Below, in pieces: positions 10,288 to 20,172 of a stretch of 47,358 nt of DNA. The notes under the pieces were generated by a model that was not told where the DNA came from, searched no databases, and saw only the letters and a list, made by a program, of their open reading frames with translations. Every line of letters starts with the position of its first letter. The stretch's first letter is position 1. Made by a program: the position numbers and the translations under genes. Source of the DNA: Cytophagaceae bacterium (lineage in GTDB: Bacteria; Bacteroidota; Bacteroidia; Cytophagales; Cytophagaceae); assembly GCA_014376985.1 (NCBI GenBank), contig JACMQM010000107.1:1-47358 (forward strand), given 5' to 3'.

Positions 10288-10786
10288 ACGACAGTTCTCT
10301 ATCATCAGGATTAATTGAAAGCGTTTTATATAACATCACCGAGTTTGGAATACTAATTAGAGAGCCGTCAGCAGATCTGAGATAAACAAAGAAATAGGTA
10401 ATATCTTCTACTGTGCCTTCAGTTTGATAATCTTTGTCTAATACTCTGATTTGCTGGCCAAGCTTAATGGGATGGTTGAAGAATAGAATTAAGCTGGAGG
10501 TCACATTTGATAGTAGCGACCACTGTGCAAAAAAAGCGATTCCCAATACAGTCACAATTGACGAAATGAACAACACAAGTTCTTTCTGATCTACTCCCCA
10601 AATGGCGATGAGTAAAATGAGTCCAGAAGCGAAAATAAGAAAGTGGATGAGTTTTGTTGTCATTTTAATCCGTTGAAACCCGAATTCAAAATGAGTAAGC
10701 GTACGTCTTACTGCCTTTTGCGTTATAAAATAAACGACAGATGATATTAATAACACCGAGATGGATTCCAAGAGTTGTATGTTCAT
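10256..10786 (-). CDS. small mechanosensitive ion channel (MscS) family protein
   Basis: TM helices then LGIAFFAQWSLLSNVTSSLILFFNHPIKLGQQIRVLDKDYQTEGTVEDITYFFVYLRSADGSLISIPNSVML. Confidence 0.88.
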   Translation of the reverse strand: MNIQLLESISVLLISSVVYFITQKAVRRTLTHFEFGFQRIKMTTKLIHFLIFASGLILLIAIWGVDQKELVLFISSIVTVLGIAFFAQWSLLSNVTSSLILFFNHPIKLGQQIRVLDKDYQTEGTVEDITYFFVYLRSADGSLISIPNSVMLYKTLSINPDDRELSSRNGHTEVKS

Positions 10787-10925
10787 AATAGTTTCATAAT
10801 TATTATCGAGGCAATTTTTTTAATAGTATGCTTTTATGAAATAAAGTACTTCATTTTTTTTATTCCGTCTGATCGCTTAATTTAGCTTTTGCTAATGTAA
10901 GATCAGATAGCCAAAATACATCTCA

Positions 10926-12197
10926 ATGGTGATGATAAGAAATTTTATTTTTCTTTATTTTTTATTTTCAAGTTCCTATTTATACAGTCAGGTTTATAAA
11001 GAAGAAGGCCATAACCGTTATACTTTTGCACAAACCACCATTGGGTACGACCTTGATTTTACTCCCTCTGCAGGCAGTTCATATTTTTTGAATGATCAGG
11101 GTGAATTGGAGAAGTTCTATTTTCGCAATAAAGTCACACCTGTCATTACCATCACAGGACTTCATTTCTGGGGGCATGCAGAATTTTTTACAGGATTTTC
11201 ATTATTAAATTTTCATTTTGGAAAGGCTTCTGCCGATTATCTTTTCACACGCTCAGCCGGAACAGGCGCTAAATATTTTCCCTGGGCAATAACATCAGGC
11301 GGTTTTCGCCCTTACATAGGTATGTCAATAGCCGGCTTCAAATATAAGCAGGGTGAGGCTGCAGTATTAGGAAGGGTAGAATACCCCTTGCTGTTGGGCC
11401 TTACTTATTCCTTCAAGAGAGGCATGTTTGAGTTGGGCTGTATGTATTATTACTCCAATGATTATAACTATTACATTTCACGCAATGAGCAGGTAACATT
11501 GAGTACGCCCCCGCTTTCTATTAACGTTGACTTCAAATACTACATTGATTTTTCAATGGCCTCTTATCGTAAAGATCTTAACGGAGAAAACAAAAGGATT
11601 CTTGAGTCACTTACAAAAAGAAAAAGATTGAGTAGTATTTTCATAGCAGCTGGACCTGCCTATGCATTTATTATTGGCAATTCTAACTATAACCGTGATC
11701 AGCGTCCTTACCTTGATGATTACAAGATCACTTCTATATTTCCTGATTTTGGTCTTGGGTATTACAATTATAAATGGGATGCTGCTGTAAATCTATCCTC
11801 CAGATTTTATACGGCTTCATTAAGCGGTAACGGCGTTAAGCAAACGATTAAAAGAACTTCCTTCGGTTTGGAAATGTATAAGTTTTTCGGCGACTACCAT
11901 GGATTTGTTCCGTTTATAGGACCGGTATTTTCCTTGGAAAACTTATCGGCTGTAGAAGAGGAGAACAATGTCGAAGTATTCCGCGCAAGCCGTTCTTTTG
12001 TATCAGCCGGTATTATTGCCGGGTGGGATATAAGACCCACACGAACCGATTGGTGGGGCGTGCGGACTAACATCCGCTATTATCCCCAACTCTCACTCGG
12101 AGTTAAAGATGGGCTTAGTCTTGACCTGCAGCAAATCGAATTGAATTTTCTGCAGTTAATTATTTATCCCAACAGATTCAATCCACATGGAAAATAG
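10926..12197 (+). CDS. outer membrane beta-barrel-like hypothetical protein
   Basis: Signal peptide plus alternating aromatic beta-strand pattern over 423 aa. Confidence 0.65.
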   Translation: MVMIRNFIFLYFLFSSSYLYSQVYKEEGHNRYTFAQTTIGYDLDFTPSAGSSYFLNDQGELEKFYFRNKVTPVITITGLHFWGHAEFFTGFSLLNFHFGKASADYLFTRSAGTGAKYFPWAITSGGFRPYIGMSIAGFKYKQGEAAVLGRVEYPLLLGLTYSFKRGMFELGCMYYYSNDYNYYISRNEQVTLSTPPLSINVDFKYYIDFSMASYRKDLNGENKRILESLTKRKRLSSIFIAAGPAYAFIIGNSNYNRDQRPYLDDYKITSIFPDFGLGYYNYKWDAAVNLSSRFYTASLSGNGVKQTIKRTSFGLEMYKFFGDYHGFVPFIGPVFSLENLSAVEEENNVEVFRASRSFVSAGIIAGWDIRPTRTDWWGVRTNIRYYPQLSLGVKDGLSLDLQQIELNFLQLIIYPNRFNPHGK

Positions 12198-13260
12198 ATT
12201 CAGATACAGTAAGCGGTTTGTAATGTATAGCTTACTGCCGATAACCTTCTTCTTCAATACGCTGTATGCTCAAAAAGTGGACTTCAAATACAATGAACAT
12301 TTATGGAAGGAAATTACGTTGGCCCAACAACATGCTGTTCCTGAAATTTCCGATACCATGCTGGTCATATGTACAGTGCGAGTTTTTGATTCATTAGCTG
12401 TCAGAATTTTTAGCGATAAGGTCAATACAGACAATTGTATAAATTACCTGCTGGCTGTACGGAAAAATGATCACTGGACATTGTACAGAAAGAATTCACT
12501 TGACGAAGCAGCTTCGTTTTTAAAAAGTAATAAAGATGTTGTTTTTTATATTGAAGGGATGGGCAAAACTTTTACTACAAATTTATATAGAGGAGCAGGG
12601 CTTACCGTTCAATACGATGTCAATACTATTCTATTTGATTATCCCAGTGCTGATCCTGCTTATGGGTTACTTCATAATTTCAGATTTGCACGAAAAAATT
12701 CTTCTGCTGTTTATAAGCAATATGCAATTTGGTTAAGGACAATTCAGAAAAGTAAAAAAGATCATATGCCATGGATACACACTGGAAATAATACCACACT
12801 GTTTCATCACAGCATGGGCAATCGTATGTTAGAAAAGGCTATCACATCTGGATCGTTGAGTGACATGCATGATCCTCTTGTCCATACATTAGTATTGAAT
12901 GCCTCCTGCGTTCGTAGTAAAAATCATAACCAATGGATTAGCAAGATAAATTTTGCAGATGAGGTCATCGTAACTTATAATAAGCAAGACAGGCAGTTGA
13001 AAGGAGCAGGCATTTATACTTTCTGCCATCAGTTAGGATGCTCTCCTTACTTACCGATTGCTTCCAATATAAAGTATTTAGACCTAAATAAAATAGCAGG
13101 CAAACAGCACAACTTGTTTTTAAACAGGCCTGGAACTGTGGGAATTCCTTTAACGCTTCATCAATTCTACCGTGACGTTTTTCATAATCCTTCAATCGAT
13201 TGGTTAAATAAAGATATATTTTATTTGACCAATAAATTTGCAGGTTATGGATTACAATAG
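12187..13260 (+). CDS. secreted alpha/beta-hydrolase-like protein
   Basis: Signal peptide; VVFYIEGMGKTF and nucleophile-elbow-like FHHSMGNRML; overlaps the upstream OMP gene by 11 nt. Confidence 0.6.
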   Translation: MENRFRYSKRFVMYSLLPITFFFNTLYAQKVDFKYNEHLWKEITLAQQHAVPEISDTMLVICTVRVFDSLAVRIFSDKVNTDNCINYLLAVRKNDHWTLYRKNSLDEAASFLKSNKDVVFYIEGMGKTFTTNLYRGAGLTVQYDVNTILFDYPSADPAYGLLHNFRFARKNSSAVYKQYAIWLRTIQKSKKDHMPWIHTGNNTTLFHHSMGNRMLEKAITSGSLSDMHDPLVHTLVLNASCVRSKNHNQWISKINFADEVIVTYNKQDRQLKGAGIYTFCHQLGCSPYLPIASNIKYLDLNKIAGKQHNLFLNRPGTVGIPLTLHQFYRDVFHNPSIDWLNKDIFYLTNKFAGYGLQ

Positions 13261-13270
13261 TGTTAAGCAA

Positions 13271-14617
13271 TTATCTTTCTTTCTCAAATTGTAACCTTTG
13301 TCCTTTTATTGCTCCAAAGAAATTTCCTTCGTGATACACTGGTATTCCATTTACGAAAGTTGTTACCACATGGCTTTTAAAAGGGTAATCGTCAAAAAGC
13401 GACCAACCGCATTGGTAAAAAGATTTTCTTTTTCCTCTCATACCCTTTTTTAAATCGATCAATACTAAATCAGCGAAATATCCTTCACGGATGTAGCCTC
13501 TTTCTTTTATCCTGTATATTTCTGCTACGTTGTGACTACTTTTCTGAACAATGTCTTCCAGGCTTATTTCGCCCTTATGGTAAAGCTCAAGAAGCAAAAG
13601 CAGGCACTCCTGAACAATGGGGGCTCCTGATTTAACCTGAAAATAATCTCCGAACTTCTCGTTCAGTAAATGAGGAGCATGATCGGTAGCAATGGTATCA
13701 AGTTTTCCAGACTTTAAAGCCATAATCAGCCCCCTCCTGTCTGACTCTTTTTTAATGGAAGGATTCCATTTTATTTCATGTCCATATTTTTCATAATCAT
13801 TTTCGGAAAACCAGAGATGATGGATACAGGCTTCACCAGTGATGCGTTTATTGCGTAGAAATTCTTCTTGGTTAAGAAGATTGGCTTCCGCCAGAGTTGA
13901 AACGTGAAGCACATGAAAGCGGGTGTTGTGTTTCTTGGCAATGTTAACCACTCTCTTCGTAGCCTCTAAGCAGGCTAAAGCGCTTCTTATTTTAGCATGT
14001 GCTTCCGGTGGTATGGAAGATTTCCATGTCCGGTAAGCCGCTTCGTTCTTCTTTATGATCTGATCGTCTTCGCAGTGAAGTGCAATCAATGCATCGGATC
14101 TTGAAAATAATTTTTCCAGGTAATCCGGATAATTGGCAAGTATTCCTTCCTCGTCATTAAAATAAAGACCATCATCGCTTAGTCCGCAAACCGTCTCGTT
14201 ATCGAGCTTTAATGCTTCTTCGAGGTTATGTTTTGTCAGGCCGAAAAAGAAAGAATAATTGGCAAATGATTGCTGGGAAGCAAGACTGAATTTCTGTTCC
14301 ATCAATTCCATGGTAGTGGTACTAGGCACTGTGTTCGGCATGTCCATAAACGAAGTGATACCGCCTGCTACAGCAGCTTTTGATTCGCTGTTTAATGTTC
14401 CTTTAGTTATCAAGCCGGGTTCCCTGAAGTGAACCTGAGCATCAATAAGGCCGGGAATCAGAAATAATCCAAGTCCATCAATAGTCATCATGGCTTGTTT
14501 TTCTAACGCAATGAAAGAACTTATTTTTTCAATACGACCGTTACGAATCAATACATCTAGGACTTTGATGTGACCTTCATTGACCACAAAGACATTTTTT
14601 ATAAGAATGGTTTGCAT
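13271..14617 (-). CDS. pyrC: dihydroorotase
   Basis: GLFLIPGLIDAQVHFREPGLITKGTLNSESKAAVAGGITSFMDMPNT, IATDHAPH; start trimmed from 14668 to the ATG at 14617 (MQTILIKNVFVVNEG). Confidence 0.9.
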   Translation of the reverse strand: MQTILIKNVFVVNEGHIKVLDVLIRNGRIEKISSFIALEKQAMMTIDGLGLFLIPGLIDAQVHFREPGLITKGTLNSESKAAVAGGITSFMDMPNTVPSTTTMELMEQKFSLASQQSFANYSFFFGLTKHNLEEALKLDNETVCGLSDDGLYFNDEEGILANYPDYLEKLFSRSDALIALHCEDDQIIKKNEAAYRTWKSSIPPEAHAKIRSALACLEATKRVVNIAKKHNTRFHVLHVSTLAEANLLNQEEFLRNKRITGEACIHHLWFSENDYEKYGHEIKWNPSIKKESDRRGLIMALKSGKLDTIATDHAPHLLNEKFGDYFQVKSGAPIVQECLLLLLELYHKGEISLEDIVQKSSHNVAEIYRIKERGYIREGYFADLVLIDLKKGMRGKRKSFYQCGWSLFDDYPFKSHVVTTFVNGIPVYHEGNFFGAIKGQRLQFEKER

Positions 14618-14621
14618 AGTT

Positions 14622-15476
14622 TTACGGGTTACAGTGATCGCAGTACAGAGGTTCTTCTTTTTCGCCATAAGGGTAAGGTTTTACCTTCGTCCATCCACAT
14701 GACTGACAATGGTATTCATACGCCAGTGTTGATCGCGTGGGAAGTCCGCATAATTTACAAATCAGGCCCTTTATGGAGTTGGTAATACAAAAGCCGGGAG
14801 TGGCGCATTGGGGACATAGAGAAATAATTTTCTCGATTAATTTCTGTGCAGATTTTTTTATCACCTGCATGCGCATTGGATTATGCATGGCTCGCATATC
14901 TGTTTCTACGAATGCCTTCCCATACCATGAATGGAAATTTTTGTAATGAGTAAAAAGCGCTGCTTTTGTACTTATCCCTTTGACAATATCAGTCGCGTCA
15001 TCACAATGGCTCCTCATGATTAGTGCATGTGAAGGAAACTTGCATAGCCGCGAGAATTCAGAAAGTTCTTCTAAACTATAAATATATTTACCGTTAAAAT
15101 TTGTTTGAGTGCTGATCTCACAGTGGCTGATTGTGATGTTGTTTTTTTTGTCCATGAAAAGTAACACTTCTTCGTCAGCTTTGCAGAAGATATTGTAAGG
15201 ATGCATACCGAAAGACCCTTCACTGGATATTACCAATTCACACTTGTATTGTTCCAAAGCGGAAAGACATTTATTCTTCGCTGTTTCGAGAGGGGAGTCT
15301 GTTCTTTCTTTTTCACCTGAGAATGTTCCAAAAATATCCGTATTAAAGTTCTCGGAAACTATACATTGTACTTTAAGATGCTTTTCAAACAGTGGAAGCA
15401 GAACCTGTTCTTTTTTATGTTTGGTTGCGATAAGTAGCGTTCTGTTTTTGAATAATGTATTATTTTCCTGATTCAT
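14622..15476 (-). CDS. DUF6671-like protein with C-terminal zinc-ribbon cysteines
   Basis: LLIATKHKKEQVLLPLFEKHL..., CPQC...CKLCG...CQSCG...CDHC pattern; family name from memory. Confidence 0.65.
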   Translation of the reverse strand: MNQENNTLFKNRTLLIATKHKKEQVLLPLFEKHLKVQCIVSENFNTDIFGTFSGEKERTDSPLETAKNKCLSALEQYKCELVISSEGSFGMHPYNIFCKADEEVLLFMDKKNNITISHCEISTQTNFNGKYIYSLEELSEFSRLCKFPSHALIMRSHCDDATDIVKGISTKAALFTHYKNFHSWYGKAFVETDMRAMHNPMRMQVIKKSAQKLIEKIISLCPQCATPGFCITNSIKGLICKLCGLPTRSTLAYEYHCQSCGWTKVKPYPYGEKEEPLYCDHCNP

Positions 15477-15582
15477 GATGATAGAAGGATCAGATATAGT
15501 ATTTACCCTAATATATAATAGCAGTCATTGTTGTGTAAGATGCTAATGCTCTCTTTGAAGCATTAGCATCTAGTCATTTTCA

Positions 15583-15879
15583 TTAATTTGGTTTTTCTGT
15601 GAGACTTACATGAATATCACTTGAAATGTTGAGGTAATCCTCATTCGTTTTTGCAAGGTTAATGACCGAGAATATTTCATTTAATGATTTAGTTAGTTCA
15701 ATGATTCTCTGCTCATGAAAACTCGTGTCGCCCCCCGTTCTTTCTCTTATGCTTAATGATGAGATAGAGTGAAACTGCATTTTATTGTAAAATAAACTGC
15801 TTATGATTTCACGGGCTTCATCAGGGTGAAAGCAGCCTTTAATTAAAGGCTGCTTTTCAATTGTTTTTTTATCCCCCAT
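15583..15879 (-). CDS. small hypothetical protein, paralog of the upstream gene
   Basis: Start trimmed from 15924 to ATG at 15879 (MGDKKTIEKQ); aligns with 15881..16123. Confidence 0.6.
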   Translation of the reverse strand: MGDKKTIEKQPLIKGCFHPDEAREIISSLFYNKMQFHSISSLSIRERTGGDTSFHEQRIIELTKSLNEIFSVINLAKTNEDYLNISSDIHVSLTEKPN

Positions 15880-15880
15880 C

Positions 15881-16123
15881 TTATACACTGATTTCACTAT
15901 GTAGTGAGATGTATGGACTGTCATACTTTTCTATATGAATGCGGGCTTCATATAAATTTTTTTGCAGTTCTTTGATCCGGCTTTCACGCATTTTGATGTC
16001 TTCTTCGTTATCAGAACTTTTTATTTTATCTTCCTGAAATTTTATTTTAACATCAAAGAGCTTGGTTAGAAGATTGAGTGATTCCTGTTTGGAGTAGGTT
16101 CCTTTTAATAGTTGTAAGTTCAT
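15881..16123 (-). CDS. small hypothetical protein (LLKGTYSKQESLNLLTKLFDVKIKF...)
   Basis: 80 aa ORF, directly upstream of its paralog on the same strand. Confidence 0.6.
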   Translation of the reverse strand: MNLQLLKGTYSKQESLNLLTKLFDVKIKFQEDKIKSSDNEEDIKMRESRIKELQKNLYEARIHIEKYDSPYISLHSEISV

Positions 16124-16158
16124 GACGTGCAGTTTTGGTTAGAGCTTATTGTTTAGTA

Positions 16159-17595
16159 TTATTGACCTTGGCCCAGAGAAAACCCTGGCTTGCCATCGAA
16201 GGTGTAAAGGTTTTCTGTTTTGATAATATCTATTTGTTGATCTGCTGCTCTCATCAGGAGTTGTATGATGTCTGTGTTTTTCATCTGTTTTCCTTCTGCT
16301 GGTTTGAAGCGGCATCTCCAGTGATCTGTGCAGAATGTTTCGCGGAAACCTTCCGGCCATACTTTGATGCCTCTGTTTGTGATCATGCTGAGTTGCATCG
16401 ACTCATGTTTCAGTAGTTTCATTTTGACCGCCAGCGTTTCTGCCTCTTCACCGCTCCAGTGTACGAAAAGATCTACCCCTACTATCTCTTTTACAGCTGG
16501 TGCCTTTCTAACGTATTTTGGCAGTTGCAGGACTTTGTTGCTTTCATAATTGACAACTTTGAGTTTTTGAGGCAACTGATTCAAATTAGCTATTACCGCC
16601 TCTGCAAATTCGCTTGTCCCTACTTTTTTATGGCTGTTGGTTTCGTCGTAGATGTCGTAGGTATGTATTCCGTCTTCTATTGTTTTCAGCCAGGCATTCT
16701 GAACTTTTGAGGCGACATCCGACTGACCGATATGATTCAGCATCAGTACAGCCCCTTGAAGAAGTCCTGATGGGTTAGCGAGGTTTTGTCCGGCTCTTCT
16801 TGGAGCTGATCCGTGTATCGCTTCGAACATGGCGCATTCCTCGCCGATATTCGATGAACCTGCAAGGCCCACTGACCCAGCTATCTGAGCGGCTACATCG
16901 GAAATGATGTCTCCATAAAGATTAAGTGTCACAATCACATCAAAGACCTCCGGGCTGTCAGCCAGCTTCGCTGCACCTATATCTATGATCCAGTGCTCAT
17001 TTTCAATGTCTGGATATTCTTTGGCTATCTCATCGAACACTTGGTGAAACAAACCGTCTGTCTGCTTCATGATATTGTCTTTGGTAAAGCAGGTCACTTT
17101 TTTGCGTTCATACTGTCTGGCATATTCGAAAGCATAGCGGACGATTTTTTCACACCCCGGACGACTGATAAGCTTTAGGCATTGCACTACTTCGTCCGTT
17201 TGCTGATGTTCTATCCCTCCGTAAAGGTCTTCTTCATTCTCCCGTATGATGACTACATCCATTTTAGGATGTTTAGTTTTTATGTAAGGAGAGAGGCTCA
17301 TGCAGGGGCGTACGTTTGAGTAAAGCCCCAGGAACTTTCTTGTCGTTACGTTCAGGCTTTTATATCCTCCGCCCTGTGGGGTAGTGATAGGGGCCTTTAA
17401 GAAGACTTTGTTTTTTCTAATGATGTCCCAGGATTCTTTCGAGATTCCTGAGGTATTACCGGAGAGGTATACTTTTTCTCCGACTTCGATCTCATCAATT
17501 TCGATTTGGGCTCCGGCAGCCATAATGATTTTAAGCGTTGCGTCCATTATTTCAGGCCCGATTCCATCTCCTTTTGCAATTGTAATTTTGGTCAT
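16159..17595 (-). CDS. icd: NADP-dependent isocitrate dehydrogenase with C-terminal extension
   Basis: KITIAKGDGIGPEIMDATLKI, NLYGDIISDVAAQIAGSVGLAGSSNIG, AIHGSAPRRAGQNLANP; start trimmed from 17661 to ATG at 17595. Confidence 0.92.
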   Translation of the reverse strand: MTKITIAKGDGIGPEIMDATLKIIMAAGAQIEIDEIEVGEKVYLSGNTSGISKESWDIIRKNKVFLKAPITTPQGGGYKSLNVTTRKFLGLYSNVRPCMSLSPYIKTKHPKMDVVIIRENEEDLYGGIEHQQTDEVVQCLKLISRPGCEKIVRYAFEYARQYERKKVTCFTKDNIMKQTDGLFHQVFDEIAKEYPDIENEHWIIDIGAAKLADSPEVFDVIVTLNLYGDIISDVAAQIAGSVGLAGSSNIGEECAMFEAIHGSAPRRAGQNLANPSGLLQGAVLMLNHIGQSDVASKVQNAWLKTIEDGIHTYDIYDETNSHKKVGTSEFAEAVIANLNQLPQKLKVVNYESNKVLQLPKYVRKAPAVKEIVGVDLFVHWSGEEAETLAVKMKLLKHESMQLSMITNRGIKVWPEGFRETFCTDHWRCRFKPAEGKQMKNTDIIQLLMRAADQQIDIIKTENLYTFDGKPGFSLGQGQ

Positions 17596-17724
17596 GTTGA
17601 TAGGTTGATTAAGGTTTGTTTCTCCGCTTGTAAGATTCCTTGCGGCTGTTTGATGACACAATATTAAAGGATGGGAATCATAAATTTTTATTTATATTTG
17701 TTATACAATACATAAAATATATTT

Positions 17725-18648
17725 ATGAATTACACTTTGCATCAATTGCAGATCTTTGTGAAGATTGTGCATACCAAGAGCATTACTAAAGCAGCAATAG
17801 AACTACATATGTCCCAACCTGCGGCCTCTATTCAATTGAAAAATTTTCAGGATCAGTTTGATGTTCCTTTGACTGAAGTGATAGGGCGTCAATTGTACGT
17901 TACTGATTTCGGACTTGAAATTTTTGAAATGAGCGAACGGATTTTAAATGAAGTTTATGCCATTAATTACAAGGCGATGGCATACAAAGGGCATCTGGCG
18001 GGTAGGTTAAAGGTATCAAGCGTTTCTACTGGTAAATATATCATCCCTTACTTTCTATCTGGATTTTTAAAAGAGCAGCCTGGTGTTGAATTATTGTTGG
18101 ATGTAACCAATAAAAGTAAGGTTATGGAAAGCTTAGTAAAAAATGAAGTTGACTTTGCATTGGTCTCTGTTTTACCTGATAAGCTTCCTATAGATAAAGT
18201 TGAACTAATGAAAAATAGGCTTTACGTTGTTGGCAATTATGAGAAAAAATTTAGAAAAACTGCGTATGATAAAAATATATTTGAAGAATTGCCACTGATA
18301 TTCAGAGAACAGGGTTCCGGTACAAGGTTAGTGATGGAGAAATTTATTGAAAAAAATAAATTGCCCATTAAAAAAACAATGGAGCTTACTTCTAACGAAG
18401 CCGTTAAGCAAGCCATTATAGCAGGACTGGGTTATTCAATAATGCCGCTTATAGGTATTAAGAATGAATTGAATAATAAAGATCTTCAGATCATACCTGT
18501 AAAAGGTTTTCCTATACAATCTATCTGGCATCTAATCTGGCTTAAAAATAGGAAGTTTTCTCCTGTAGCCTCTGAATTTCTTAAATACATACGGACTGAA
18601 AAAGAATCAATTATTGAGCACCGTTTTGATTGGTTTAATAAATATTAA
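17725..18648 (+). CDS. LysR-family transcriptional regulator
   Basis: N-terminal HTH LHQLQIFVKIVHTKSITKAAIELHMSQPAASIQLKNFQ; substrate-binding domain. Confidence 0.93.
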   Translation: MNYTLHQLQIFVKIVHTKSITKAAIELHMSQPAASIQLKNFQDQFDVPLTEVIGRQLYVTDFGLEIFEMSERILNEVYAINYKAMAYKGHLAGRLKVSSVSTGKYIIPYFLSGFLKEQPGVELLLDVTNKSKVMESLVKNEVDFALVSVLPDKLPIDKVELMKNRLYVVGNYEKKFRKTAYDKNIFEELPLIFREQGSGTRLVMEKFIEKNKLPIKKTMELTSNEAVKQAIIAGLGYSIMPLIGIKNELNNKDLQIIPVKGFPIQSIWHLIWLKNRKFSPVASEFLKYIRTEKESIIEHRFDWFNKY

Positions 18649-18867
18649 TTTTCTTACTGTGAGGAAAAAAGTTAATCCAATTATTTTTTAGAAGTTTCTA
18701 AAAAGTTTTTTTCAATGGTAAACGTTATGTTTTTTATCTTGACAGCGTTTGAAACGCTGCTATTTGTCCTTTAGAATTAGGATTATATTGAAAGTAGTTG
18801 GAAACTTTGGCACGCTTTCCGTCATCTATACAATTCTAAATTATAGTATATCTTAAGACCAATCTTC

Positions 18868-19290
18868 TCAATATTCATTCGGAGCGATACACTCTTTCCA
18901 ATACTCCATGATTTTTTTTATGGTATGTTCAAGCTTTTCAAAGCTATTGGGTTTTACAAAAAATCCTTGAACAGACATCGCGTAAGCATCGGTAACAGAT
19001 TCTTTGGTAGCGCTTGTGGTGAAGAATAAATAAGGTATGCATTTTACATGAAGAAGCAGATTGGTATGAACTTTGTCCCTCAATTCAAATCCATTGATTT
19101 TAGGCATATTGATATCCGATAGAATTAAGAATGGAATAACATCAGTCTTGTTAAGATATTCAAGCGCCGCATGACCATCGACGAAGAAAACAATTTCATT
19201 TTTATAGTTTAAACGCTTAAATATTTCAGCTAGCATTTCCTGATCATCTTGATCGTCTTCTATTACCACCACAGGTCCGTTTTTGTCCAT
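18868..19290 (-). CDS. single-domain response regulator (CheY-like)
   Basis: VVIEDDQDDQEML, LILSDINMPKINGFEL, FFTTSATKESV, GFFVKP. Confidence 0.93.
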   Translation of the reverse strand: MDKNGPVVVIEDDQDDQEMLAEIFKRLNYKNEIVFFVDGHAALEYLNKTDVIPFLILSDINMPKINGFELRDKVHTNLLLHVKCIPYLFFTTSATKESVTDAYAMSVQGFFVKPNSFEKLEHTIKKIMEYWKECIAPNEY

Positions 19291-19619
19291 AATTTTAGTG
19301 CCTTAAACTACTTTGAAATTATATTAGTGTTAATTTTTATTGATAAAAACTCCATTATTCTATAATGTTTAACGATTTATTAAGAATAACGGAATAATCT
19401 TTAGTCATCTGATGTATTACAATAATCTCTCCATCTATTTGGAAGTTGTGAGGCCTTCTTTTGAGAGAACATGGGCTATAACTAATGAATTTGAATGGGA
19501 ATATATTTTAGATGCTAGATTAGTTAGCGTGTTTGTGGAAAGTATTGCTCAACATAAAAGAAGCTGTTTAATTGTTTTGATTGTAAATGCGATTGAAAAA
19601 CATGTGGAGTAATTGTAAT

Positions 19620-20065
19620 GTTACCGGCTGGAAAGAAAATCCTCCCAAAGCAATTCCAATTCCTGTTACGAACTTTGCCTTACTAATTATGACCATGGAT
19701 TGAGGTATTGAAACCTGTTTGCTCATCAGACCCATGTTTAAAATATCCAGTGGAAGTATAGATTCTGTAATCGGATTCAGTAGCACATCAAATCAATCAT
19801 TACACGCTCCGCTCATTACCTTTTCTGTTTGCATCGATAAAGGGTTCAGAAGAAATAGAACTGGAAGCAAAAATTTCGCGTGGTTCCGTGCCCACAAAGT
19901 AGACGAAGGCACGATCTCCAAGCTTTACTTTTTTATGACTAGCCCAGGTCCAGCTTTCTTCTGCTTTTTCACCTCGTTTCAACAGGTCGATTTGTTCGCC
20001 CGATTCGGGCCCACTAAATTAATTGGATTCCAAGAGAAGGGGAAAGTACTTTTAGTTGTAAGCAT
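19620..20065 (-). pseudogene. remnant of an EVE/PUA-like-domain protein (restriction-enzyme-associated type)
   Basis: Minus strand MLTTKSTFPFSWNPINL (start 20065) in one frame, then EQIDLLKRGEKAEESWTWASHKKVKLGDRAFVYFVGTEPREIFASSSISSEPF, then LNPITESILPLDILNMGLMSKQ in another; at least two frameshifts. Confidence 0.6.
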
Positions 20066-20172
20066 AATAGATAGAATGAACTAACGTCTTATCGCATTAT
20101 TTTTTTAAAAGGATTAAGAAATAATATTTTATAAAGAAGAATAGATCTGCTATTACAGTTAGATTATCCGTT

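Noticed and set aside
12536-13270. ORFs 12536..12736 (+) and 12965..13270 (-)
   Set aside because: Out-of-frame/antisense within the alpha/beta-hydrolase-like gene.
15539-15570. Hairpin GATGCTAATGCT-CTCTTTGA-AGCATTAGCATC as an ncRNA
   Set aside because: Better explained as a simple terminator after the small minus-strand genes; lacks a clear U-tract so not listed as a feature.
19412-20084. Plus-strand ORFs 19412..19612 and 19719..20084
   Set aside because: Antisense to the EVE-like remnant, whose minus-strand reading gives recognisable protein motifs.
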